This document shows positions 23,701-37,076 of a stretch of 64,000 bases of DNA, one piece after another (positions within the stretch are counted from its first letter, which is position 1; each line of letters opens with the position of its first letter). A program made the translations under genes and the position numbers. The notes beneath the pieces were generated by a model that was not told where the DNA came from, did no database searches, and worked only from the letters and a program-made list of their open reading frames with translations. Location of the stretch: positions 2,418,001 through 2,482,000 of the forward strand of contig CM059625.1 of NCBI GenBank assembly GCA_030435675.1, written 5' to 3'. The DNA comes from Steinernema hermaphroditum (Eukaryota > Nematoda > Chromadorea > Rhabditida > Steinernematidae).

Positions 23701-25729
23701 GAGGAGATGCTGAAGGGTATGGCCGAACAAGATGAATCGGTAAGCGCTCTCTTCGTTAAAAGTTGGAAATTGATATTGTGACCCGAGCTTTCTATAATAC
23801 CAAAATTCAAAAATGTCACAGAAAGACTCATTGTCACTGTTCCAGAGTCAGTACCAAGGCACGATCATCCTAGCCACTGTTAAAGGAGATGTCCATGATA
23901 TTGGAAAGAACATCGTCGGTGTGGTGCTTGGCTGTAATAACTTCAAAGTTGTAGACCTTGGAGTTATGACGCCTTGCGAAAAGATTTTACAGGCTGCTAT
24001 TGACGAGAAAGCAGGTAAGACGAACGTTCATCTATTCTGATATAATATCCTTTCAAATAGACTTCATCGGCTGCTCTGGTCTCATTACACCGTCACTCGA
24101 TGAAATGGTTCATGTGGCGCGCGAAATGCAACGTATGGGCTTGAAGATACCACTACTCATCGGTGGAGCCACAACGTCCAAGACTCACACGGCAGTCAAG
24201 ATAGCACCCCGTTATAAGAATCCCGTTATCCATTGTCTGGATGCATCAAAATCCGTCGTTGTGGTAGAGTCGACTGATTGTTGGAGATAGGTCACATTGG
24301 CCGCTTTTAGTGTTCGTCACTGATCGACGAGAAGGTGAGGGAGGAGTTCTTGACTGACATCGCAGAGGAGTATGAGGAAGTGCGCCAAGAGCATTACGAT
24401 TCACTGAAAGAGCGACGGTTCATCACCCTTCAAGATGCGAGGAAGAGAGCTCCGAAAACGAATTGGGCTCATTTCGAGCCTTGTAAGCCGACCTTCGTTG
24501 GAAAGAAGGCGATTCTCGACATCGATCTCAATAAGTTGGTTCCATTCATTGACTGGAAGCCGTTCTTCGACGTCTGGCAGTTGCGAGGACGTTACCCTAA
24601 TAGAGGGTATCCGAATATCTTCAAGGACGACCAAGTCGGTCCCGAGGCAAAGAGAGTATTTGATGTAAGCTTTATTAGAAAATTAGCTGTGCTTGATAGG
24701 CTTGTCAACCCCCTCTTCTCTATGAATGCACGTTCAGGACGCCTTGAAAATGTTGGACAAAGTAATCAGCGAAAAGCTTCTCACAGCCAATGGTGTAGTC
24801 GCTTTTTACCCATGTGGCTCTAAAGATGATGACATCATCGTCTTTGAACCAGACTCTGATGTGCCCAAGTGGACGTTCTACGGTCTCCGCCAGCAAGCCG
24901 ACAAAGAACACGACCAAGCCTGCTACTGTATTTCCGATTTCATTAAGCCACTACACGACGGAAAGCCAAGTATGTGTGTAAACAATATCACTTTTGTATA
25001 TTGCTATTTTCAGCCGACTACATTGGCTTATTTGCGTGTACCGCTGGACTGGGTTGCAAGGAACTAGCTGACGCCTATGAAAAGGACCACGACGACTATT
25101 CGAGTATAATGATCAAAGCGCTCGCCGATCGTCTGGCCGAAGCCATGGCTGAGTACGTGCACATGATCTGCCGTCAAGATCTTTGGGGTTACTCGAAAGA
25201 CGAGGACTTTTCCACATCTGACTTACTGTCGATTAAGTATAAGGGAATTCGCCCAGCGCCTGGATATCCTACGCAGCCTGATCATCAGGAAAAGATTGCC
25301 GTTTGGGAGATGCTCGATGCTTTTAAGGAAGCAGAAATAGAGGTACGGCTAGAGGCATAAGAACAACAGGCTTAAAAAGCAGTTTTTAGCTCACGGAAAG
25401 TCTTGCTATGGACCCAGCGTCATCGGTGTGTGCCCTGATGTTCGCGCATCCCGATTCTCAGTACTTCGCCGTCGGCAAGATCGACAAAGACCAGGTTTGT
25501 GCTTTGTGATCAGACAGGTTAAAAGTCACGCCATCACTTGTTTTTAAAACCGAACCCCGAAAACAGCTGTTTTGATCGCGGAAACGTCCGTCCTTCTTCC
25601 CCGTTCTAGATCCTTATCGAGTACAAGTGTTTACTTTAGGTAGCCGACTACGCTGAACGGAAGGGTGTCAAGGTGGAGACGGTTGAACGGTGGTTGTCGC
25701 CAATTCTTGGCTACGATATCGACGATTGA
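20792..25729 (+). CDS. MTR: Cobalamin-dependent methionine synthase
   Basis: A cytosolic enzyme that moves a methyl group from 5-methyltetrahydrofolate to homocysteine through vitamin B12. Fifteen exons join in phase to 1,252 residues, the usual full length: 20792-21167, 21414-21506, 21553-21918, 21966-22048, 22096-22662, 22831-23010, 23054-23254, 23329-23739, 23846-24014, 24061-24263, 24311-24664, 24738-24969, 25014-25342, 25390-25494, 25640-25729. The homocysteine domain has DGAMGTMIQ and the zinc ligands Cys250 (VGLNCALG) and Cys313/Cys314 (GGCCGTTP). The folate domain holds [16 protein letters not shown]. The cobalamin domain has DVHDIG at 774-779, with His776 as the lower axial ligand. 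The C-terminal activation domain includes RPAPGYP. All catalytic residues are intact. The start is the ATG matching family N-termini, ten bases after a probable splice acceptor. An in-frame upstream extension to 20738 is less likely. Confidence 0.97.
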
Positions 25730-28700
25730 ATTGGTGTCCAAAGTTCATATTCTTGCGTTCTTCTTCAAGATTCTGGACCATAATGTGTATATAGTATTTT
25801 ATGTTAACGTCCTGCTGATTCTAATGATATGACTCACTGGTTTTCTGAGATTTCTTGCAGTAAATTAATTATTATTCGCGGCTCTTATTATCGATATGTT
25901 TGCCAGTAGATATATTCGTGTAGCTCAAATGAATGGGTCCACTTCATAGCACACATCGATCTTATTCAAGATATTATTCTATGTCCTATCTGGTCATCAA
26001 AAATGAACTTGAAAGATCTTTTAAAAGCGTTAGAATTGCAGTGAATTCAACAACTTTGATAAAACATTGGAGTTAGCCGTTTGATTGTACGTAGCAATTG
26101 AGTCATCGGCTTTGCTATTTTCAGATTACACATGCATTTATATATAGAAAATGCTCAGGCGTTTCCCTGTCAGACCACATTAGACAACACAGATAAAAAG
26201 TCACGCGGAGTGCAGTCACATGTCCTGTACCTGACATTATAAATCATGAATTTATAATTCGCCCGACATCGCCACGCAAGGTCGCGGTCGATGTGCTCAT
26301 CTAATCTTCAAGGCGATCCGCCACTTCCGTTGTGTCGCCCCCTCCGATAAAATGGTTACCGTGAAATGGTCACCGTCCGCTATCAAAGCGCGCCCTTTGC
26401 CCCCTCGTGTTGCACCCGAATCGTTCATCCGTTCAGGCGGACACCAAAGATAGTCACCGACACTGGGTTCGCCGTGATTATGACCCCTCCGGACGCGATT
26501 TCTGCGAGTACTGCGTGCTTCCTGCGGTCGTTATCGTCAACGTTATCGAAGTATATTCACACGAGAAGTGGTCTGATCTATTCGTGATTGTTTCTTCAGT
26601 GCAGTGTTCGTTGTTAGATTCTATAAAAACGACGCTTTCGTATCGCACTTTGTTGACATAGGGCGATGGAACAGTTGCGTTCTGAGGTGCGATGTGGTCG
26701 ATTGTATAAGCTATCAGTCACAGTTTGTTGCGAGTGGTTATTTATTTAAGCGAATTATCCGGTTAGGTAACGAAGCCTGAGGCTCTGATCTCCCTTTCAA
26801 GAGCTTTCGCGTGGATCGTTTCGTTCATCTGTTCGAGCTGAAAACCAGTTTTAAGCCGCCGCACTCTCTGCAGTGACCGGACGTACTTCCTGTTTTCAGC
26901 AATTTGTTGCACTGGACTATGCCCCGACATGTATGAGTAATCGACCTCAAACCCGTCTTGTCTCTTCGTATTATCAATTTATAATCTGTCCTCATTTCAC
27001 GGTTTCTATCTTAAAAAATAAGGGTATACTCAGAACTTCTGGAGTCTAATCTCGAGTTTAAAGCGAATCAGTTTTAGCAGATTATGTGGCAATTCTCCTG
27101 ACGTTTCAAAGTGCTATGGGCACATGTATGAGTGATACATGTGCTATGTGCTCCATCTGAAAGCCTTTCACATGTTGTGGAGCCTTTCAAGCTGTAAAAT
27201 GTATTTCACGATACAAAAAAAGTGCTCATACGAGGGTACTTCTTATTTTATTAGGTTTAGCTCGTATAGAGCCATTTAACCGGTCCCCTTGATCTCGACC
27301 GTCCCCGGCCTCTCATTGTTTACAACCGTTCCCTTTAGGTCCAAATCCCTGAGTGGACGGCTGAATTCCCAAAATTCATGGTTCACATCCTCAAAAAGGA
27401 ATGAAGGGGACGGTTTCAAGGCCAGAGAGGACTTACACCCTTCAAAATTAAAACATTTTCCTACACTACATCATTTCGTTTTTCAGCTTGTTCTTCAAGT
27501 GGTGTATTTTTTTTGCTCCGCTAAATGTTCCTCTTTTCTTCTTGGCAACCCGTCGCAACAACACTCAACCGCTGAATTGCCTACGATTAAAAAAATGGGA
27601 CTTAAACGAGGCCGCCGTCGCGTTCTCGCCCTGTGTCGAGGGATTCTCAAAGGCGCGTTTGTTATGATTTGTGTTTGCGTATTATGCTGTCGGCGGGCGG
27701 GTTGACGCAGCCCGTTTTCGATAGTTCACCGGCGTCCAGAGCGTCGGCGAACCGCGCCTCTGTTGGTTGGTCCCCGCCGTCGGTGCGGAGGGACGTCCCG
27801 TCGACGGGTGAATCGACGACGACATCGACACCGTCGACGTCATCAGCGGAGATCGTCTTGTCGCGAGAAAACGCGACGTCGCTTTGTAGTTCGTTCTCTC
27901 GATCTCTGCTGCGGCTATCAAGATGATCTCCGTCGGTTCTTGCGGTTAATCGTCGAAACTTTTTCGATTTTTTTGTCACATGTACCGCCGACATCTTTTA
28001 CACTTACCACTGTACATTTGTCGGCGTTGACTGCGGAAGATCGGTTATCGTTTAGTACGTTAAGGGTGATACGATGTGCGTGTTTTATCATGCTTTCTGG
28101 ACTTCGCCCTTTGGCGGGTGTCCCACTCCTATATAACTTACTAAATAAGTCGACTAAGCATTCACACAACATACATCACAATATACACATCACGACATGA
28201 TGCCCTAGAGTTCACTCTTATCAAATAATGTCCTTTCTTCAACCGTGTTTTTACATCTTATGACGGTCGTGTTCCCGATATGAATTAGATTTTTTTCGAT
28301 CGGATGGGATAATACTCTAAAGCGCGTAATCGGTGTGATTTCGAAGGATGTGGAGACGCAGAAGCCATGTCTTATCTGCTTCTCAGCTTGCGCATTACGG
28401 CGTCGCTACTTGACTTCGCACTCACTATATTAATGACATAGACCTCTAAAACTGATGGATGAAAAGTAACACGATCCGAGCACCCCGCGCTTCTCTTTGA
28501 TTCGCCGACGCTAACGAACGTTTTTCTAAAAAGTGATGCGAAAGATAAAGGTATGACTGGTCGACTAACATCGCGTTCTTATAACAATCTTATCTTAATA
28601 TCATCCTTTGTGGCTTTCTTTTAACACTGTTTTATGAAAATCGCCATGAAACGCTTCAACTATTGGCTTCTAATATGTCAATTTGTGGAGTGCTTTTAGT

Positions 28701-29336
28701 AATATTAAAGCGATGCTTGAAATAGATGCTACTATGGATAAGTATTCAGAATCTATCGTGTGCGTTTTTTTTTTCATTTGATGGGCTGTCTAATACCAAA
28801 CAAATGGCTGATTTGTTATACCATTACACCGTTCCCGTTGCTGTGTGGTTCCATTGTATAACACTGATGTATCGGCAAAATGAGATGCTTTCAGCGCCCG
28901 TTCTCGTTTGATCATTTAAAAAGACATACTAATGTGATGTTGAACTGGAAACGTTCCTATCTAGGCTTTGATCTAAGTATTTATGCTAAAACATGCGACG
29001 CGCTTCGTTGTCGAAGTAAGATGAGCATCACACCTTTATATTTTCGCACCTAATTTGCACCCACAATGATCAGTACATTACACGCAGCGCTGAAATAATT
29101 GAAATGTGCCGGCTCATTTCGAAATTCTTTTCCTGTATTTCAGTAGGGTATATGATCCTTCGCGACATCTTGTGTCATTTGTTCCATCTCTGTAGTGACC
29201 TTTGTTTCCCGTGCCTAGTGTTTCTAGTATCGTGACAGTTGCAGCGCTATCTCCGCGTACCGACACTTTTTTCTCGCTCTACCTTACTCCCACTTTGCAG
29301 CCACTCTTACGTTTCCTTTGCAGAAGCTTCAAGGGT
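25730..29336. other. Intergenic region with a CpG-rich island
   Basis: No gene could be supported. A CpG-rich stretch at about 27600-27925 has overlapping open frames on both strands, which is what high CG content produces by chance. It may be the promoter or 5' leader of the downstream TLC gene. The rest is AT-rich without recognisable frames. A TTTGCAG at 29317-29323, 13 nt before the TLC start, is a probable splice or trans-splice acceptor. Confidence 0.45.
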
Positions 29337-30219
29337 ATGTCGGAAGCGTTCGTCATTCTTCCGTCCCTGGTCGTTTTCTTCCGGGTGATTTACTTCATAG
29401 CCGACTGTCTCATCCGACACCACAAACCCGAATGGGAGTTCTCCCGTCGGCGACTTCTAGCCGTTCGCATCGTCTCCTTCTGTCATGCCTTCATTTCTGG
29501 AATACTCTGCCTGACTACGTAAGTCGTTTAAACATTTGAAGAGTCATGTACTTATCATCTAAATTCAGTCTATCTCTGAACCCTGGACTCATCGTTGACC
29601 CATATTTGTCAAAGTCGCAACTGGCCGTCTACCTCGCCTACTTCTCCATGGGATACTTCATGCACGACTTCATCGACATCATCGTCTATGGCGAAGCCTC
29701 CGTGTCAAAGGAGTACATCATCCATCACACTCTTGTGAGTACAACGTTCGACATAATGTTACCAACAGACTCCTCCAGAGCTTTACCGGTTTGACAGCCA
29801 TTCTTCGTTCCGAACAACTTCTCGGTCTCGCCAGCGTCTGTCTCCTTGCCGAAGTTCAAACCATATTCCTCCACCTCAGGGCAATCCTTCAACTCACCTC
29901 ATTCGGAACAACCAAGCTTTACACCGCTGTGGCCAAGGCCAACCTCATCACGATGTTCATGTTCCGACACTGTCCAACCACCTACCTTCTCTACTATCTC
30001 ACGTTCGACGAAGACCGCGCCCCGATTTGGCTGCGCGTCTTCCTTCAGGCTGGCTTGGCTTTCCTGTTCTACCATAACGTTCACTTGACCACGTCCTTCT
30101 TGCGAATCGACGGTTATATCGGAAGCGATGCCGACCGCGATCTCTACGACGTTGTCGACCCTCTCGGTGACATTTCCAAGAAGGCCGCCGCCAACAAGCC
30201 TACTCAGAAGATCTCCTAA
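29337..30219 (+). CDS. TLC-domain membrane protein
   Basis: A multi-pass membrane protein of the TRAM/LAG1/CLN8 (TLC) superfamily, whose members make or sense lipids. Three exons (29337-29518, 29569-29734, 29779-30219) give 262 residues. About six to seven hydrophobic segments are visible, starting at residues 4-24. The TLC signature is seen as MGYFMHDFIDIIVY followed by HHTL at 113-116, then SFTGL, and a segment with TTKLYTAVAKANLITMFMFR. The tail is Lys-rich (ISKKAAANKPTQK), possibly ER retention. Length and layout fit the small TLCD proteins better than ceramide synthases, which are longer. The first in-frame ATG follows a TTTGCAG acceptor. Exact ortholog and substrate are unknown. It is convergent with SLC12A9. 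Confidence 0.85.
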
Positions 30220-30546
30220 ATGCAAGACCCTCACGATTTTAAGGCTCTGCGTCTTTCAACCCAAAAATGATAATTGTTGAATAGTTGAGAGTCACCTCCC
30301 GATGTATAGACTTCTTCGTGTATAAAGGTGTGCCCAATAAAACTATAAGACCATTAATAATGTTGCTTTGTGAAACATTGGGGCAGAGCAGCTCAAAATA
30401 CTAAAAGTACCTCAGATAACGATCGCTTCTACAATTGAAACACTGAAATACTTCATGCTTCAACTTTATTAAATAAAGATTGGACCCGACTGGGGTTGTT
30501 CGCTCTACGTACAGATAGATTTGAAGTGAATCGTTCGTTTGGGGAA
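30220..30546. other. Convergent 3' region between TLC gene and SLC12A9
   Basis: It contains AATAAA at 30336-30341 (plus strand, for the TLC gene) and TTTATT at 30465-30470, read as AATAAA on the minus strand, 77 nt past the SLC12A9 stop. The two 3' ends are therefore close but need not overlap. Confidence 0.6.
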
Positions 30547-33500
30547 TCACAGGGCGGTCGAGATGACCGACGAGAGGCCGTGCACCAGAAGAGTGGGCGG
30601 AAGGTCGGCGGTAAGGCTGCGCATCAGGTCAAGATACGTTACGCTGCTGGCAATGTCTTGCGGCGGCAGCGGAAGATTCATGAAGCAGATGGCCGTGTCG
30701 GCGCAATGCCGACGGACCATCTCGTTCATGGCGGATATGTAGGGACGCGGGAGGTCGGCCGAGTCTTTGACGGTTGTGTGGCCGTCAGTGAAATGACAGA
30801 CAACGTGATCCCACGGGACAACGATCGACTTTCCTTTGATGCGTAGGTTGTTCAGCATTTCTTTCAGTTGGCGTTCACGGCGGTGCATGTCCTAAAAACG
30901 TAGCGCTAAGACTGAAAGTTACAAGCCGGTTGCTAACAGAGTCCACGATTCTAAGATATTGGAAAGCCAAATATGGTGTCATGTGTATGGTTTTCGCTGT
31001 CACAAGATAAGTTTCAGCCGCTTACTTTTCATCACTACGTTTAAAACAGTGAACACCTACCTGAAGACTGTTAACGCAGATGAACACACGCAGAGTTGCC
31101 GACTTCCATCGAGAAGACATCGAGAGAATGCATGCCAGCTGAAGCAGGAAGAGACAACTGTTATCCCAGCCCAGTCCTGTTTGATCGGGCTTCATGAGAT
31201 CTACAGGCCACACATCGATGTATCTCTTGTTCAGATTCCTAAAAAGGATTCCCATTCACCTCTGTTCCTGACACATCCCTTACTTCAAAACCATATCCTT
31301 GTCAAAGAACGTGAAGTGTCGTGCGACGCACAGATTCTTGTTCAGATGCAGCGTGTCCTTCAGAACGGAAACGTACTCTTCATCATTCAGACGTTCAGAT
31401 GGATTTCCATGAAGTTCCTGAAATAGCGATTTTTCAGTTGTAAAGTATTTTACCAAATCGAACATTTGAACCGACATTTGGAACGTAATCGGAGTTGGTG
31501 AAGTACTCGACAACGTCGTTTCGTCCGATCTTCGAGTACTTGAGATCCTTGAGAAGTTTTGTCTCGTTCAGCGTGGTTTCAGAGCGGTGGAGTTCGTGGA
31601 AACCCAGCACCACAGTGTTGGGTTTCATGGCTCCAAGACCACTGAGTCGGATGAGCTACAAACATTTGTTAAGACAGGCGTGACCTGGGGTTTACTCACC
31701 TGTTGCACACCATGGCGGACAGTTGGAGAGATGGTAAGCTCAACGAAAGCTTTCACCTTTAGGTAATCGACGAGGGACAACCAGAAGGGATAGACCTTTT
31801 GAAGGGGATCACTGGTAATTTCGTCGCTGTTGCTGAGGGTTCCTTCGCGATGAACGTGGCCGATAACGTAGAGACCGCTCTTCTTCAGATCATTGGCGAA
31901 GTCAATGAGGGGACAGCAGCTGGCTGGACGGCTAACAAGCAGGAGAACTTGTGGACGCCAGTATCTGTAGATGGATTTACGTGAGTATAATGTGATGCAC
32001 TTGAAATTTTTAGCACGGAATTTTTCAAAAATCACAGTAAAATCTCAGCTTCCAGAAGCGTTTAACTGTATTGTATAGTTGTTTAAGGTGCACTTACTTG
32101 ACGTGCTCCTTGCGAACGTCGAGGAGAAGAAGATACTTCCTCACTTGATGGTAGATCAGAGCTTGCGAAATCGATCCCCATGAGCCTGGAGGTGCCTGAA
32201 AAAGCAAAATAAATATTCCGTGAAAAGTGACGTTTTCTGCACTGTGAACCACTGCTATCAGTGGCATTAGCGTACCTGATAATGAAGGAACATAATGAGA
32301 ACCATGAGAATGACGATAGCGATTGCGCTCATGGCGGCATCGATGACGAGCATCATGGTTACGGTTGAGATGATGCCAACGGCGCACGTATACCACGAAA
32401 AGTACTTGAACGTAGGGCGGAAGTTGGGAGCGCTAGTGAGCTCCAGAGCCAATGTGGCGATGTTCACTCCCATGTAGGAAAGCAGGAAGAAGATAGACGT
32501 GATCTTGGCGATCTTGTTCATCGCTCCAATCATGAGAACGAGCTGAAAATGAGGAAATTTACGGTATGTTTGTCATGATTTACTTACCACGACGCACACC
32601 CAGCTGATGATAACCGAAGCCACAGGATTTCCCGAGGCAACTTCGTACGAGGCAGGCGAGAGAAGCATGCCGAAGAGTTTGTCGTGAGCAAGACGGTTGA
32701 GTACTCGAGACGCTCCGATCAGGTTGCTCATGGACGAGAAGAATGTCGTAGCGAAAATGCCGACGAGAATGAACAGCCTCGAGAAGTTGACATCCATCAT
32801 GACGCCGTAGTCGTTGTGGAGAAGTTCGCGCGAGCACGACGCAGCAACGAGAAATGCGGCTATGATGTAGATTCCGAGGGTTGTGAAGACGGCGTTCAGC
32901 GTTCCTCGTGGAATGGAAACGCTTGGACGAGCAAGCTCTCCGGACATGTTAGCTCCGGCCATCAAACCTGAAGCAATAGTTCATGAATATTACAAAGCAT
33001 ACATCACTTCAAACGTACCGGTGACACCACTGAAAATAATGGCGAACATCAGCGCAAAGTCGGTGGGCTTTCCGGTCGTGTAGTCGTGCGTATAATTTGC
33101 GAAGAAGTTTTCTTGGATCGTGGCCAGTCTAAATGCGCACATTGTTCTACATATGCCTCAGATTAACAAGGGTGTTACCGGAATCCAGTGTACGCGGCGT
33201 ATCTTGTTTCCGACGTGTTCAAATAGGTTCCAGCGCTCGGGTCTGATTCGTTGACCGGAATCTGATAGGCATCGGTGTTAGCTGAAGGGATCGGCACGGG
33301 CATGGGGGACCGCAAAAGTACGGTGAACACAAAGCTTCCGAAGCAGATGCCGATGACAATGAACGTGATAAGCGCCGTCTTGGCGAATAGTCCGGAACCG
33401 AGAAGAACCAGGATGAGAAGGACGATGCTGACGCATACGCAATAGATGAACTTCCACGCTCCTTCGGTCAGTTCTACAATTGCAAAAAGGACTTGAAGGC

Positions 33501-34769
33501 AAGAAAGCGAAGAGATTACGATCGGCGGCGAAGTTACTCAGAAAAGCCTCGGTGAATCCAGATACGTAAAGTGCACAGGAAAAAACGTTGGCAATGAAGA
33601 AGAGGAGACCGATGCTGCCACCGAATTCTGGACCCAGCGAACGGCTGATCATGTCTGAAAGAGAACGACTATTACCAAAGTTCTCTATAAACTTAAAATA
33701 GTTTTAGGAAAGTGGACAAAGAGAAGCAGAAAAGGGCGTTTTTTTCAACAGTTTTAGGAGTGCCTCATACCAACCCTATTCTGTTAAGGCACCTGGAATT
33801 ATCCGAATTGCAAGGCATCCACTTTCAGATGCAAGAAAATGTATACAACTTAGCGTATATTATCGAAACTTACAATAGACTCCGCCGCCTTCAATTGCTC
33901 CATTTGAAGAAATGGCGCACAGCGAGAGAACCGTAAGCAAGATGATAAAGTAGGCGAGAAGAAGCTCTACGACTGTCATCAAGAAACCTAGCTGTCCAAC
34001 AACGAATCCTAAAACAACACGACATCATGTTCATCATTTCAGATATTGTCTTACCCATTCGAAGGAAAAGCAGAACACTGAACATGGAAAGAGCGACCGG
34101 GGCGAACACCCCCGAAAGGGTCGAAAGCCCGCTCGGCCTCCGGAGATCCCGGTTCATGGGCGAGCCTGAAAACGTTGGTTATGGGCATGTACATATAAGA
34201 TGCATCAGGTAGAGAGGTGCTTAAGGCGGAAAGAAGGCAGAGTGATTCATGACGCGAATCAATAGTTACAAGAGGGTGGCGAGCAACAAGGGTATGTGCG
34301 ACAGTGTGACAAAGGACAGTATAAGAACAGATTCGTAACTGCAAGGAACGTGGGAGCGAATTGAGCGAAATGATTACTGTTAGTGTCAGAAGGCGACGTA
34401 TAAGCGTCGGTGCCATCAGCGGAAATCTCCGTCGGAAGCGCCGAATTGTGCTGTTGGTGATTGTTTGTTAGCTGTGTCTGGTCTAAACGAGAGCCAAGAG
34501 TCGACGTTGTTATGTAAACAAAGCATGTCATGCAGTTGAACGCGGTTGGAGGAGATCGTCGAACAGGGTGCGAACAACGTACCGACAATGAGCGGTGAGT
34601 GCGACACAACTTTCGTTGGGCCTCCGTTGGCGTTCGAGGCATCGGCGCCTAGTCCGTTCGACAAGGCGGACGCTGTTGGGCCGGCGCTGGTGGACGGAGT
34701 CTCGATCTCGATTCCGCCATATGTCGAGACGCCGCCATTGAAGATCTGATGCGAGTCTGACTGGTTCAT
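30547..34769 (-). CDS. SLC12A9: Cation-chloride cotransporter family member SLC12A9
   Basis: A twelve-helix membrane protein of the SLC12 family, whose best-known members co-transport chloride with sodium or potassium; the cargo of SLC12A9 is less certain. Fourteen minus-strand exons join in phase to about 943 residues: 34769-34583, 34165-34055, 34008-33874, 33654-33520, 33473-33179, 33128-33019, 32967-32588, 32542-32276, 32195-32098, 31964-31700, 31655-31464, 31417-31284, 31238-31061, 30891-30547. Membrane core landmarks are [46 protein letters not shown] and SAPNFRPTF. The long C-terminal domain has [38 protein letters not shown] and PPTLLVHG, all typical of SLC12A9. The junction of exons 11 and 12 is ambiguous (several in-phase donors at about 31464-31485). 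A TTTCAG just before the ATG may be a trans-splice site. Confidence 0.93.
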
Positions 34770-35296
34770 CAATCAGTCTGAAATGATGTCGCATTAGGAC
34801 ATGTTGCAGAATATTGGACGACGAAATGGTGTATCAGCGGGTATGTTATGAAAGCATCAAATTTCAGAAAAAAAAGCAATTGGATTTACGTGACGCAGAT
34901 AATCTGTTTTTGGCTTAACATACGCGTCATTATCCCATAATTTTATGGCAGCGTAGGAGATAATCTACGTAGTAGCAGCTCTTGCTACCAGACCGACAAA
35001 GCGCTGCCACATATTTGATATTTCTCTTAGTTTTTTGCGCTTTTCTGCGGACGCTTTCCCACAAATGAATCAGGTTTCACTCTGTAACCAGAATTTCGTT
35101 TTTTAGTTGAAACATGCGAAGGGGTATCTCTTTCCCTGGCAGAAATGCTGTAGGGTTCTTTCAATAATCAGCAAACCATGATGCAAAGCAGCATACAGAG
35201 AAATGTCTAAAGTCTAAATAAGCAGGTGAAGTCAGCGAGCGGAATAATTAAGTGTGAGAATGCGGTGCTATTCGCACGAAGTGCACGATTTTTTTT

Positions 35297-35659
35297 TCAC
35301 GATTTTACTTCATGAATCAAAGGCGTTACGCCTTGCATGACACCGATTAATAGGCAACAGAGGATATCACTTGTAGACGGCTTCATTCCTGGCGCGGCGT
35401 TGATGTCGAACCGGTGGGAGACGGCGCGCTTCACGGGGCATCTGGGAATCGGCGAAATTCCGGAAATGGCGGCCGAACATCTTCTTCTCGGGGCGTTTGA
35501 GGAGGCTTCTGCGTCAGAGGAGGCTTCTGAGCTCGCATCTGCTTCGGAGAGATGAGTCCGTGGTTCGGGGGTTGCGTCTTCCTCAGTATTGGTGTCCTCA
35601 GAGCGTTGGTGACCTTCGGGATGACATCTCATGCAGCGTCGGGAAGACACGAAGTGCAA
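35297..35659 (-). repeat. Dispersed CxxCHPE repeat family, copy 3 (longest open frame)
   Basis: This is the only one of four copies with an uninterrupted frame, about 120 codons on the minus strand. It contains CMRCHPEG, SEDTNTEEDATPEPRT, a Ser/Ala/Glu-rich segment, RRRCSAA, SPIPRCPVKRA and a C-terminal hydrophobic DILCCLLIGVMQGV block ending HEVKS. The first true ATG is inside CMRC, so it is unclear whether translation could start before it. Homology with the 52.0-kb copy extends to the end (QGV.P.I.E.KS). It could be a coding exon of an unknown gene family or a transposon remnant. Confidence 0.6.
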
Positions 35660-35703
35660 ACAGGTGAATATTCAGACACGAAGTGCAAACAGGTGAATAT
35701 TCA
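35646..35703. repeat. Perfect tandem duplication, 2 x 29 bp
   Basis: The unit beginning GACACGAAGTGCAAACAGGT occupies 35646-35674 and again 35675-35703 without a mismatch. It sits exactly at the edge of repeat copy 3. Perfect identity implies a recent event. Confidence 0.9.
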
Positions 35704-36539
35704 GTAGCCATCTCAAGTGTTTCTTTTTTCAACAACAATCTTGCTAATGGCTAAAGCACAACATCAGGCGTCTCGGCCAGAAATTTTAGTTTCTCTACCT
35801 CAAACTTTTCAACAGTAATACAAGCGGCCAATCATCATGGAAGAGAACTGCAAGGCTACGAGTCTAATTCGCTTTTTTAATGCTACGTTCCTCAGAAAGC
35901 AATAACGATTTGGATCAAAAATCACACTACTAGAAATAATTCGTATATCTGAGCAAAATAGCGAGGCTTCAACAGGCACAAACAACAGAGGGATGCTCAT
36001 CTCTTGCAGTCGAAAGAAGAGGCTCTAACAATTTATTATTATTAGCCAGACTGCTGATGCGCCAGCGGCATTTTTCCGATCTCAAATCGTTTCTGATTAG
36101 CTGCTGCCCCTGTTACACGACTTCTGGCTTCTGTTTCTCACTTAATTCTCAGTAAACATCGAAATTGTTTTTCTAATTCAATTAACACAAATACAAACAA
36201 TTTGCTTTTTGATGCGTAAAAATGGCAATGACCGAAATGCAGCAATACAGCTGACAGTGAACGACCAACATTTCCATTCTGACAACTGACCGGTCAACGA
36301 TAAAAACACTTCCCAAGTAACAACGATTCCAGTGCAAATGGACTGAATTTAGAAACCACCCCCAAAACGGATCGGTTTCCGCCAGTCCGTGAGAGTTTAT
36401 GCGAGCACTATAAACAAATGGTCGAGCGTCAAAGATTGATTGTGCAAATTTGGGAGTGAGCAAACAGAAATGTTTGGGGGGCTTTGAGGAGAAAACGAAC
36501 CTGCTGATGTGTCGAACAACAAATGACTGTGGTGACGAT

Positions 36540-36960
36540 GACGAAGCAAAGCCACCGACGGTCGTTTGTGCTTTGCGACGACGAAAAGGGAGCTGTCGCG
36601 TCAAAAAGAGAACCCCGAAGTCGCTTTCGAAGAGTGGAGTCACCGCGAAGGAAGCGCACTGACCTCAGCCGGTCGGTCGCCGCTGCGTCGCCCGTTCACC
36701 TGTCGCCCGCGACGAGACAGCGAGCTCGTGAGGGGAGAGTCGCAGACAAGAAGAGCGCCATGCGGGTGGCAACGAATCGCTTCGGGACCGATCGATCCTG
36801 AAATCGCCACAGTCGGAGGCGCAACATCGCCTCCATTAATAAGCAGACGATTCCGTGGAAATTTGGAACAGATCAGCTGGAGAGTGTTCTTGAACGGGCA
36901 GCGATGAGAATGACGACCGTCGTCGAACGCCACCAACATCGCATCCTTTTATAGTCGCGC
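36540..36960. promoter_or_regulatory. CpG-rich island near the TRIM-NHL start
   Basis: A GC-rich segment with many CG dinucleotides lies about 120-540 nt upstream of the TRIM-NHL ATG and contrasts sharply with its AT-rich flanks. Similar islands precede transportin, MIER1 and the TLC gene. The promoter role is inference. Confidence 0.35.
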
Positions 36961-37076
36961 TGTTAATCAGCTGATTTCTTTATTCGTGGTGCGCTTTTGT
37001 ATTCGATTGTGCACCATTACATTATGCCGTCGTTGCAGACGATTCAATGAATGGCCGCTAGAAGGCAACGACTGCC

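Larger units (their letters stand above)
34770..37076. other. Divergent intergenic region, SLC12A9 / TRIM-NHL
   Basis: It holds one dispersed repeat copy (35297-35659), a 29-bp perfect tandem duplication and a CpG-rich island (about 36540-36960) upstream of the TRIM-NHL start. Open frames within the island occur on both strands and are not supported as genes. Confidence 0.5.

Noticed and set aside
27633..27994. Open frames on both strands in the CG-rich stretch as genes
   Set aside because: The frames overlap on opposite strands, are low-complexity (Ser/Arg/Asp) and follow from the absence of AT-rich stop codons. No splice-consistent partner exon was found.
36523..36939. Arg-rich open frames as an extra gene
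   Set aside because: They lie in a CpG-rich island, are open in several frames at once, and show no family resemblance.
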